Assembly: GCA_013213905.1 (NCBI GenBank)
Contig: JABSSQ010000148.1
Location: 1 to 37,901, forward strand
Source: Verrucomicrobiales bacterium
GTDB lineage: Bacteria; Verrucomicrobiota; Verrucomicrobiia; Verrucomicrobiales; DEV007
Direction: 5' to 3'
DNA: 37,901 nucleotides
Part shown: positions 28,744 to 37,901 of the stretch, piece by piece
How the letters are laid out: each line of letters begins with the position of its first letter
Position numbering within the stretch: position 1 is the first letter of the stretch
The notes under the pieces: generated by a model
Told to the model about the DNA's origin: nothing
What the model saw: the letters and a program-made list of their open reading frames with translations, nothing else
Databases searched by the model: none
Translations under genes and position numbers: made by a program

Positions 28744-29781
28744 ATGGAATACCGCGAGATCCCGCGTAGCGACCTCAAGGTCAGCCTGATCGGATTGGGC
28801 ACGATGACCTGGGGGGAGCAGAATACTGAGGCCGAAGGCCACGAACAGATGGACTACGCTCTCGAGCAGGGCGTCAACCTCTTCGACGTGGCTGAAATGT
28901 ATCCGGTCCCGCCGGTAGCGGAGACCTGTCACGAAACGGAAAGAATCATCGGGACCTGGTTTGCAGACCGGGGCAAGAGAGACCAGGTGATTCTTGCCAC
29001 CAAGGTGGTGGGCCCCGGAACCCATGTGACCCACATTCGCGACGGAGCCCGACTGGATCGCCCCAACATCATGACGGCGGTCGAAGGCAGCCTGAAGCGA
29101 CTGCAAACAGATTACATCGATCTGTATCAGCTCCACTGGCCCGATCGACCGGTGCCCCTGTTCGGTGGGCGTGATTACAATCCTCCGAGAAGGGATGATT
29201 CTGTTCCGATTGAGGAGACTTTGAAAGTTCTTGGCGAACTGGTGGCGCAGGGGAAAGTGCGTTACATTGGGCTTTCCAACGAAACCCCTTGGGGGGCGAT
29301 GAAGTTTCTTCAGGCTGCCGAGGGTTTTGGGTTGCCGCGGATCGTTACGATCCAGAACTCGTATAACCTCCTGAACCGAACCTTTGATGCCGGACTTTCG
29401 GAGGTGTGTCATTACGAGGACGTTCGTTCCCTGCCGTATTCTCCGCTGGCATTTGGGCGTCTCACCGGAAAATATCGTGGCGGGGTCATGCCGGATGGCG
29501 CACGACTGACCTTGTGGGAACGTTTCGCCCGATATAACGGACCCAACAGCGATGCGGCGATTGAAGAATACGCGAGAATCGCTGGCGAGGCCGGGATGAG
29601 TCTTACCCAGATGAGTCTGGCCTGGATCAATCAGCGCCACCACGTTGCCAGCAATTTGATCGGAGCGACGTCGATGGAGCAGCTCAAAGAAAACATCGCC
29701 AGTGTGGAGGTGAACTTGCCGGGTGAAGTGAGAAAAGCGATCGATACTGTTCATCACCGCTTCCCGAATCCGTGCCCCTAG
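28744..29781 (+). CDS. tas: Tas-like NADP(H)-dependent aldo/keto reductase
   Basis: MEYREIPRSDLKVSLIGLGTMTWGEQNTEAEGHEQMDYALEQGVNLFDVAEMYPVPP, closely Tas-like; YIDLYQLHWPDRPVPLFG. Confidence 0.9.
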   Translation: MEYREIPRSDLKVSLIGLGTMTWGEQNTEAEGHEQMDYALEQGVNLFDVAEMYPVPPVAETCHETERIIGTWFADRGKRDQVILATKVVGPGTHVTHIRDGARLDRPNIMTAVEGSLKRLQTDYIDLYQLHWPDRPVPLFGGRDYNPPRRDDSVPIEETLKVLGELVAQGKVRYIGLSNETPWGAMKFLQAAEGFGLPRIVTIQNSYNLLNRTFDAGLSEVCHYEDVRSLPYSPLAFGRLTGKYRGGVMPDGARLTLWERFARYNGPNSDAAIEEYARIAGEAGMSLTQMSLAWINQRHHVASNLIGATSMEQLKENIASVEVNLPGEVRKAIDTVHHRFPNPCP

Positions 29782-29858
29782 GTGCTAATTCGGACCATCC
29801 CGGTCTGGCGCATTTTTTGACCGGCCTTCATCAGCAATTCGTCGTATACTGCCTTTCA

Positions 29859-31774
<1,916 letters not shown>

Positions 31775-31877
31775 GCAAAAAGCCGAGGGCTTTTGCCAGT
31801 GATTAGTCATTTGTTTTTGAAATGAGGAGCGCGGGTTTCCCGCGCTCTTTTTTGTAGCGGAAGATGCCAATTTTCCG
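31775..31877 (+). repeat. composite intergenic repeat, copy A (hairpin + heptads + hairpin/terminator + imperfect hairpin)
   Basis: gcaaaaagccgagggcttttgccagtgattagtcatt...gagcgcgggtttcccgcgctctttttt-gtagcggaagatgccaattttccgg; near-identical modules recur at 32601-32717. Confidence 0.85.
31827..31853 (+). terminator. leuB intrinsic terminator (embedded in repeat copy A)
   Basis: gagcgcggg ttt cccgcgctc then tttttt; perfect 9-bp stem. Confidence 0.85.
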
Positions 31878-31916
31878 GGCTCCGGGGATTGCTGATCTTG
31901 ACAAAAGAGACTTGAT

Positions 31917-31931
31917 GTAAGAAAATCTTAC
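31917..31931 (+). promoter_or_regulatory. putative operator of the vapBC pair
   Basis: Perfect palindrome gtaaga aaa tcttac ending 3 nt before the antitoxin ATG; TTGACA at 31898-31903 upstream. Confidence 0.6.
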
Positions 31932-31933
31932 TC

Positions 31934-32176
31934 ATGACAACGGTCCTTTCACAAAAGGGGCAGGTCGTGATTCCGAGTGCGGTTCGGGAGCGGCTTTCTC
32001 TTGAAGCAGGAGACGATATGGAGATTCTTATCGAGGATGAGGACACCATCGTTTTGCGGCGCATTTCGCGCCGACCGAATGAAGGTCTGGTGGATCACCT
32101 CGTGACCTGTCCTGAGCCTTTTGACATCCCTGAGCGCTCGACCGAAGAAGCACGGGAGGTTGACCTGGCTCTATGA
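31934..32176 (+). CDS. vapB: AbrB/MazE/SpoVT-fold antitoxin (VapB-type)
   Basis: MTTVLSQKGQVVIPSAVRERLSLEAGDDMEILIEDEDTIVLRRI; overlaps the following PIN toxin by 4 bp (ATGA). Confidence 0.88.
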   Translation: MTTVLSQKGQVVIPSAVRERLSLEAGDDMEILIEDEDTIVLRRISRRPNEGLVDHLVTCPEPFDIPERSTEEAREVDLAL

Positions 32177-32586
32177 GCTTGCTGGTCGATACCAATATCT
32201 TCAGCGAGCTGGTCAAGCCGACGCCGGATTCCGGTGTTATTGAGTGGGCACGTGAGCATCAGGCGGATTTTCATGTCTCCACTATCACGATTGGAGAATT
32301 GAAATACGGCATCGCTGTCCTTGAGGAGGGAAAGCGGAAAGAAGCGCTTCAGAAGTGGCTCAAAGAGACGTGCCGGATCATGGAGGGCCGCACCCTGTCA
32401 TTCAATCGTTCTGTTGCCTACGTGTGGGCAGATCTCCGGGCGTCGATGAAGCGGAGTGGTCACCGTATGCCTCTGGCCGACAGTTTGATTGCTGCCACGG
32501 CCAAGCGTCATCAGTTGGCGATTGCGACTCGCAACGTCGACGATTTCAACGGGACGGGTATACGAGTGGTGAACCCCTTTGATTGA
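32173..32586 (+). CDS. vapC: PIN-domain ribonuclease toxin, VapC family
   Basis: MSLLVDTNIFSELVKPTPDSGVIEWA; TITIGELKYGI; RMPLADSLIAATAKRHQLAIATRNVDDF. Confidence 0.9.
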   Translation: MSLLVDTNIFSELVKPTPDSGVIEWAREHQADFHVSTITIGELKYGIAVLEEGKRKEALQKWLKETCRIMEGRTLSFNRSVAYVWADLRASMKRSGHRMPLADSLIAATAKRHQLAIATRNVDDFNGTGIRVVNPFD

Positions 32587-32600
32587 GTGGGCGGGCGTAG

Positions 32601-32755
32601 GCAAAAGCCGAAGGCTTTTGCCAGTGATTGGTCATTAGTGGTTAGAGATTAGTTTCGAATTCAGGAGTGCGGGTTTCCCGCGCTCTTTTTTTGTAGCGGA
32701 AGATGCCAATCTTCCGGCGGTCGCGGAGGACCGCGACCCTCCACGCCTTCGGCGT
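32601..32755 (+). repeat. composite intergenic repeat, copy B, with five consecutive hairpins
   Basis: Hairpins 32601-32621, 32665-32685, 32697-32716, 32719-32738 and 32743-32755; the first ~117 nt match copy A, with an insertion of extra heptads. Confidence 0.85.
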
Positions 32756-32883
32756 CAGCCAACCAAAGGCGAATCGCTAAAAACGAATCACTGACGAGGC
32801 GAAGGCTCGGAATCAGGGTTGACTCTGCGACCTAACCCTGTTGAGTGCAGCACTGAACCCTGTTGGGTTTACCTCTCGACTGC

Positions 32884-33669
32884 ATGACTTACGCCGACAC
32901 GCTCCGCCAACGAATCGCCGAGACTGGCAGCGCCCTTTGTGTGGGGCTGGATCCACGACCGGACCGTCATGAATCGGTCGAGGCGATTGAGTCTTTTTGT
33001 GAGCAGGTGATCGCAGAGACGGCGGAGTTTGCGGCCGTTTTCAAGCCGAACATCGCTTACTTCGAAGCTCTCGGTGTGGACGGTTACGCAATGATCGAAC
33101 GCCTCATCGGTAAGATGAAGGCGACGGGTGTTCCCATCGTGCTCGACGCCAAGCGTGGAGACATCGGCACGACCCAGGATCATTATGCGAAGGGCTATTT
33201 CGAAAACTGGGACGTCGATGCGGTGACCCTGAGTCCTTACATGGGCTTCGATTCTGTTGAGCCTTTTCTCAAATACCCGGGCAAGGGCGTTTACCTGCTC
33301 GGGGTGACTTCCAACGCGGGGGCCGCCGACCTCGAAACGCACGACCTCGCCAGTGGGCGCAAGGTGTTCGAGCTGGTTGGTGATATGACGACCCGGGCAG
33401 CTGACACCGCAGCGGGTGAGGGGAGTATCGGACTCGTCCTCGGCCTGACCAATGCCTCCGGCGAAGTCTTGGCCCGTATGCCCGACGTGCCGCTCCTGAT
33501 TCCCGGACTCGGCGCGCAGGGAGGAGACCTCGAAGCGCTTCGGGGTGCCGACCGGAGTGCGCCTTCTGTGATTAATGTTTCCCGCGGCATCCTCTATGCC
33601 GACTCAGATCAATCCTTCAGCCAACTAGCCAAAGATTATGCGGACCGAATTGCCAGCGTCACAGGATGA
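32884..33669 (+). CDS. pyrF: orotidine-5'-phosphate decarboxylase
   Basis: ALCVGLDPRPDRH; FKPNIAYFEALGVDG; IVLDAKRGDIGTTQDHYAKGYFE; GLGAQGGD; INVSRGILYA. Confidence 0.93.
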   Translation: MTYADTLRQRIAETGSALCVGLDPRPDRHESVEAIESFCEQVIAETAEFAAVFKPNIAYFEALGVDGYAMIERLIGKMKATGVPIVLDAKRGDIGTTQDHYAKGYFENWDVDAVTLSPYMGFDSVEPFLKYPGKGVYLLGVTSNAGAADLETHDLASGRKVFELVGDMTTRAADTAAGEGSIGLVLGLTNASGEVLARMPDVPLLIPGLGAQGGDLEALRGADRSAPSVINVSRGILYADSDQSFSQLAKDYADRIASVTG

Positions 33670-34240
33670 GACCATCGAACTGCTCAAGGACTACGGAGCA
33701 GTCGAAGAAGGTCACTTTATTCTCGCGAGTGGAAACCACTCCAACTACTACGTCAAAAAGGGCAAGCTCGTGCAGCACCCCTTTGAGCTGCAGCAGATGA
33801 TCGAGCAGCGCGTCGACGAGATGAAGGCGCTGGGACAGATTGACGTGGTCCTGAGTCCTGCCATGGGCGGTGTGCCCGTCGGTCAGCAAGTCGGGCTCGC
33901 CGTTCACGCCCGCACCATTTACGCCGAGCGAAACGCCGAGACCAACGAACTCGAGCTGAAGCGCGGTTTTGAAATCAAGCCGGGTGAGCGACTGCTTCTC
34001 GTCGAAGATGTCATCACGACCGGTGGCACCTTGCTTGAGTTGACTGACTTCATTGCTTCGCAAGGTGGCGAAGTGGCCGGAGTGTTTGTCGTGGTGAACC
34101 GCTCCGGCAAGGACAAGGTCGGTGATTTTCCCGTCGTATCCTGCATGGAGATCCAGTTTCCGGTGTATGCTCCGGACGAGGTGCCGGAGTGGCTTCAGGA
34201 GATTCCCGCAGTGCGCCCGGGAACGAAGAAGGTCGAATAG
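33638..34240 (+). CDS. pyrE: orotate phosphoribosyltransferase
   Basis: HFILASGNHSNYYVKKGKLVQHP; LSPAMGGVPVGQQVG; GERLLLVEDVITTGGTLLE (PRPP loop). Confidence 0.93.
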   Translation: MRTELPASQDETIELLKDYGAVEEGHFILASGNHSNYYVKKGKLVQHPFELQQMIEQRVDEMKALGQIDVVLSPAMGGVPVGQQVGLAVHARTIYAERNAETNELELKRGFEIKPGERLLLVEDVITTGGTLLELTDFIASQGGEVAGVFVVVNRSGKDKVGDFPVVSCMEIQFPVYAPDEVPEWLQEIPAVRPGTKKVE

Positions 34241-34259
34241 GGGTTTAGGTATTTTGGTC

Positions 34260-34286
34260 GGAAGAGGCGCTGGCGCCCTTCCTTTT
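34260..34286 (+). terminator. pyrE terminator
   Basis: ggaagaggcg...cgcccttcc stem (bulged) followed by tttt. Confidence 0.6.
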
Positions 34287-34319
34287 AGGTGGCTGGGGGA
34301 GCGGGTTTCTCTCATTCTC

Positions 34320-34359
34320 CTAAATTGCTAAACTCCTAAAACCCTAAATACCTCCCAAC
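34320..34359 (+). repeat. degenerate 8-nt tandem array CTAAANNN
   Basis: CTAAATTG CTAAACTC CTAAAACC CTAAATAC CTCCCAAC with exact 8-nt spacing. Confidence 0.75.
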
Positions 34360-34406
34360 GCGAAACTTTCGCTTGATCATCCTGCGGTCCCTCCTAAACA
34401 TTATCT

Positions 34407-35858
34407 ATGGGTGATCTTCCTCTTGGTCTCAGTTTTGACGACGTTCTTCTGGTCCCGCAACGCAGCGAGGTCCTTCCGGCTGAAGTCGATATTTCGACAC
34501 GGCTGACCAAAGATATTCCGCTGAATATTCCAGTAATTTCCTCGGCCATGGACACAGTCACCGAGGACGAGCTTGCCATCGCTCTCGCTCGCGAAGGCGG
34601 TATCGGGGTCATTCACCGAAATATGCCGATCGAGGACCAGGCAGACATGGTTGCCAAGGTGAAGCGATCCGAGAATACGGTGATCACCGATCCGTTTACG
34701 ATGTCGGCGGATCTGAATATTGCTGAGCTTCAGCGGATTATGTTCGAAAAGGGAGTGAATGGATTCCCTGTGGTCGACGATCAGAATGTTCTGATCGGCA
34801 TCGTGACGAGCCGCGATATCTGGCATATCGAGAACGAAAATGCGCCGGTCTCCGAAGTGATGACTCCGAAAGACCGCCTCGTCAGTGCTCCTGAAACCAC
34901 CGGCCTCGAAGAGGCCCGTCGCATTCTCCAGAAGAACCGCATCGAAAAACTGCCGCTCGTCGATACCGAGGGCAAGCTGGCCGGACTCATCACCGCTCAG
35001 GACATCGAGAAGCGGGACATGTATCTCAATTCTGCCAAGGATGACCACGGCCAACTCCGCGTTGGCGCGGCCATCGGGGTGGGCGAAGACTATTTTGAGC
35101 GTGCCAAGGGCGTGATCGAAGCCGGCGCTGACGCCGTCTTTATCGACGCCGCGACGGGACATACCGAGCGTGTGCTCTCCGTGATCGAGCGTCTCAACAG
35201 CGAATTCGGCAAGCCGGTTGTCGCCGGAAACGTGGTCACCGCCGACGGTGCTGCCGATCTCATCGCTGCCGGTGCTGCCGCCGTGAAGGTCGGAGTTGGG
35301 CCCGGATCGATCTGCACCACTCGCGTCATTGCCGGGGTGGGAACGCCGCAGTTCAGTGCGATCAAGAATGCGGCCAAGGTTTGCCGCGACGCCGGTGTGC
35401 CTCTCATTGCTGACGGTGGGATTCGCTACTCAGGCGATGTGGTCAAGGCCATGGCTGCCGGAGCTGACCTCGTCATGCTCGGATCGCTCCTGGCGGGTTG
35501 TCGCGAGAGTCCCGGCGAGATGGTCAATTACCAGGGACGCGCCTGGAAGGAATACCGTGGCATGGGATCGCTCAAGGCGATGCGCAAAGGCTCCGGTGAC
35601 CGCTACGGTCAAAACTCATCCGGTAAGCTGGTGGCCGAGGGCGTTGAGGCCCGGGTTCCTTACCGCGGTCCGCTGGCTGATACGGTCTTCCAGCTTCTTG
35701 GCGGTCTTCGCAGCGGCATGGGTTATGTCGGTGCTGAGAACCTCCAGTATCTCCGCGAGCGGGCTAAGTTTGTTCGCATTACGCCCGGTGGCCTCAAGGA
35801 GAGCCACGCGCACGACATCACCATTACCGAGGAACCGGTCAACTACCAGACCAGCTAA
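34407..35858 (+). CDS. guaB: IMP dehydrogenase
   Basis: [21 protein letters not shown]; two CBS domains; [43 protein letters not shown]. Confidence 0.96.
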   Translation: MGDLPLGLSFDDVLLVPQRSEVLPAEVDISTRLTKDIPLNIPVISSAMDTVTEDELAIALAREGGIGVIHRNMPIEDQADMVAKVKRSENTVITDPFTMSADLNIAELQRIMFEKGVNGFPVVDDQNVLIGIVTSRDIWHIENENAPVSEVMTPKDRLVSAPETTGLEEARRILQKNRIEKLPLVDTEGKLAGLITAQDIEKRDMYLNSAKDDHGQLRVGAAIGVGEDYFERAKGVIEAGADAVFIDAATGHTERVLSVIERLNSEFGKPVVAGNVVTADGAADLIAAGAAAVKVGVGPGSICTTRVIAGVGTPQFSAIKNAAKVCRDAGVPLIADGGIRYSGDVVKAMAAGADLVMLGSLLAGCRESPGEMVNYQGRAWKEYRGMGSLKAMRKGSGDRYGQNSSGKLVAEGVEARVPYRGPLADTVFQLLGGLRSGMGYVGAENLQYLRERAKFVRITPGGLKESHAHDITITEEPVNYQTS

Positions 35859-35877
35859 CTTATCGGGCTGCCCGTTG

Positions 35878-35903
35878 AAAGGGGCGGCCGCCCCTTTTCT
35901 TTT
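35878..35903 (+). terminator. guaB intrinsic terminator
   Basis: aaaggggcgg ccgccccttt palindrome followed by tctttttc. Confidence 0.75.
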
Positions 35904-35914
35904 TCTATTCTGCC

Positions 35915-37435
35915 ATGGAACATCCAATCGCCGTTATCGATTACGGATCTCAGTACACTCAGCTCATTGTGCGTCGCATTCGTGAACTGGGATACTTTTC
36001 CCGCCTTTATCAGCCGACTGAACTTCGCGAGACGGGTTCTCCCGCTGCCGTGATCCTTTCAGGTGGGCCGCGCTCGACCCTGGAGGATGATGCTCCCGAT
36101 ATCGATTTTGAATATCTCCGGGAAATGGGAGTTCCGGTGCTGGGTGTTTGTTACGGCATGCAATTGCTGAACGGGAAGTTCGGCGGCACGGTCGCTCCCG
36201 GAAACACTCGTGAGTACGGTCCTGCCACGCTCATGATCGAGGAGGGCGTCGACGGAATCTTCAACGGCCTCAAGGGACATTCCCAGATCTGGATGAGTCA
36301 CTCCGACACCGTGAGTGAACTCCCTGAAGGATGTGAAGTGATGGGCCGCAACCTCGATGGTGTGCCGGTGGCACTGCGCTGGAATGAGCGCTTCTTTGGT
36401 ATCCAGTTTCACCCTGAGGTGTCTCACACCGATGAGGGCACAGACATTCTGAGGAACTTCCTCGACCGGGCCAAGGACCTGCCGACGTTTAAGATCGATT
36501 CGTTCAAGGACGAGTTGGCCGCCAAGGTTCGCGACGAAGTCGCGGGTCGAAAGGTGGTCTGTGGCGTTTCCGGTGGTGTTGATTCTTCCGTGCTCGCAGC
36601 GTTGTTACACGAGTCTAAGGTTGATACCCGCAACATTTTCGTCGATACCGGTTTACTGAGAAAAGACGAAGCCGCCGAGGTGAAGTCCCTCTTTTCCGGT
36701 ATCGGGATCGAGATCGAGACAATCGACGCGTCCGAGAGGTTTCTCTCGGCGCTCTCCGGAGTGACTGATCCTGAGGAGAAGCGCCGCATCATTGGCCGCC
36801 TCTTCGTCGATGTCTTCTTTGATGCCGTGGGTGATGATGTTGAACTGCTAGCGCAGGGCACGCTTTATCCGGACGTGATTGAGAGCGCCACGAGCGGTTC
36901 GATTGCCTCGACGATCAAGACACACCACAACCGTGTCGATCGCATCATGGAGCTGAAGGAGCAGGGCCGTGTCATCGAGCCGCTCGACGAACTCTTCAAG
37001 GATGAAGTCCGGCAACTCGGTCGAGTCCTCGGGCTTCCCGAGCGAGTTGTTGGTCGCCACCCTTTCCCCGGTCCCGGACTGGCAGTTCGCTGCCCCGGTG
37101 AGGTGACCGAGGAGAAGCTGAAGATCATCCGCGAGGCCGACGATATCTTTATCGGGCTGCTCCGCGAACGTCACTGGTATGATTCCGTGTGGCAGGCCTA
37201 TGCTGCTCTCATTCCAACCAAGACCGTCGGGGTCAAGGGAGACGAACGCAGCTACGAGTATGCTCTCAGCTTGCGTGCTGTGACCAGTGAGGATGCCATG
37301 ACCGCTGAGTGGGTGCATTTGCCCTACGAGCTTCTTGGCGAGATTTCCAATCGCATCCTCAATGAAGTGCCCGGCGTGAACCGCGTCCTCTACGATATCT
37401 CCACCAAGCCGCCTGCGAGCATTGAGTGGGAGTGA
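35915..37435 (+). CDS. guaA: GMP synthase (glutamine-hydrolysing)
   Basis: IAVIDYGSQYTQLIVRRIRELG; GVCYGMQLL; CGVSGGVDSSVLAALLH; HPFPGPGLAVRCPGEVTEEKL; C-term KPPASIEWE. Confidence 0.97.
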   Translation: MEHPIAVIDYGSQYTQLIVRRIRELGYFSRLYQPTELRETGSPAAVILSGGPRSTLEDDAPDIDFEYLREMGVPVLGVCYGMQLLNGKFGGTVAPGNTREYGPATLMIEEGVDGIFNGLKGHSQIWMSHSDTVSELPEGCEVMGRNLDGVPVALRWNERFFGIQFHPEVSHTDEGTDILRNFLDRAKDLPTFKIDSFKDELAAKVRDEVAGRKVVCGVSGGVDSSVLAALLHESKVDTRNIFVDTGLLRKDEAAEVKSLFSGIGIEIETIDASERFLSALSGVTDPEEKRRIIGRLFVDVFFDAVGDDVELLAQGTLYPDVIESATSGSIASTIKTHHNRVDRIMELKEQGRVIEPLDELFKDEVRQLGRVLGLPERVVGRHPFPGPGLAVRCPGEVTEEKLKIIREADDIFIGLLRERHWYDSVWQAYAALIPTKTVGVKGDERSYEYALSLRAVTSEDAMTAEWVHLPYELLGEISNRILNEVPGVNRVLYDISTKPPASIEWE

Positions 37436-37453
37436 CGCGGCGAAGCTGTGTCC

Positions 37454-37488
37454 AGTGAGTGGTGAGTAGTCAGTAGTGGATAGTGGGG
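37454..37488 (+). repeat. degenerate 7-nt tandem array (AGTGANT-like), 5 units
   Basis: AGTGAGT GGTGAGT AGTCAGT AGTGGAT AGTGGGG with exact 7-nt spacing; related arrays at 31798 and 32623. Confidence 0.75.
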
Positions 37489-37544
37489 CAGAGTTGCCTG
37501 CTGACTATTGATTTGTTAGAAGCAGGGGGGAGATTCTCTGTGAG

Positions 37545-37891
37545 GTGGTGATCAGTTGGGTCTTGTTGGGTCCGGCTGCCGTTTGGGCCGATTGATTTCT
37601 GGAGACGGATTTTGAGCCGCTTGAGAAGTGGTTGGAAAAGAGAGTTTTGAGGTGGATTACCAAAATATGCCTCTCCAGTTGGTCTTCGATCAGGTCCCGC
37701 TGAATGACATCTTCTATCAGTTCGAATTTAAGCAATGAAAGTGGGAGCCGTTTTCTTTGACGGATTCGGATATTTCCCGCCGGGAATTGCTCCGCAAGAT
37801 TGCCGAATTTTACGAATTTGATATGTCGGTGAAACTGAGTGCGGGTGGCGAACCTGAAGCGGTCATTGTGGCGGACTGTGATCCGAAATAG
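37545..37891 (+). pseudogene. interrupted small secreted-protein gene (signal-peptide-like start, then STN-like segment)
   Basis: VVISWVLLGPAAVWAD*FLETDFEPLEKWLEK, then a frame change to ESFEVDYQNMPLQLVFDQVPLNDIFYQFEFKQ*KWEPFSLTDSDISRRELLRKIAEFYEFDMSVKLSAGGEPEAVIVADCDPK*; TGA at 37593-37595 and 37736-37738. Confidence 0.5.
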
Positions 37892-37901
37892 TCAGCTTCG
37901 A

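Noticed and set aside
28741-29757. 338-aa minus-strand ORF
   Set aside because: Antisense to the Tas-like aldo/keto reductase, which has convincing motifs.
31934-32586. vapBC as part of a larger defence island
   Set aside because: Flanked by leuB and pyrF/pyrE; no nuclease, methyltransferase, recombinase or phage genes recognised nearby.
31798-32657. Possible CRISPR-like array from repeated segments near vapBC
   Set aside because: Units are 7 nt in direct tandem without spacers, and the larger repeat occurs only twice; no cas genes.
35296-35985. 229-aa plus-strand ORF overlapping guaB and guaA
   Set aside because: Out-of-frame shadow of guaB; Arg/Ser-rich low-complexity translation.

Overview
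37.9 kb chromosomal window from a moderately GC-rich bacterium. Gene content and protein style suggest Verrucomicrobiota, but this is an inference. About 37 coding regions are supported. Housekeeping and metabolic genes: leuB, pyrF-pyrE, guaB, guaA, an aroD-type I dehydroquinase, rarA, an EF-G2-like elongation factor G, an RppH-like Nudix hydrolase and a Tas-like aldo/keto reductase. There are several orphan signalling proteins: one hybrid histidine kinase, two canonical receiver proteins (one membrane anchored), and one degenerate receiver fused to a DHp-like helix. Other genes include tandem Hsp20 proteins, a cupredoxin, an EboE-like protein, ThuA, Gfo/Idh/MocA, and a VapBC toxin-antitoxin pair. 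No rRNA, tRNA, CRISPR array, transposase or phage genes were recognised. The most unusual signals are non-coding: (1) a composite multi-hairpin intergenic element present on both sides of vapBC; (2) strict 7-nt degenerate repeats (AGTGATT-like) after leuB, vapC and guaA; (3) a strict 8-nt CTAAANNN array between pyrE and guaB, with inverted counterparts; (4) a shared AT-rich upstream element (TTTTATGGTAATT) at matching positions before two response-regulator genes; (5) an interrupted, unannotated coding sequence at the right edge. I found no obvious multi-gene defence or biosynthetic system.
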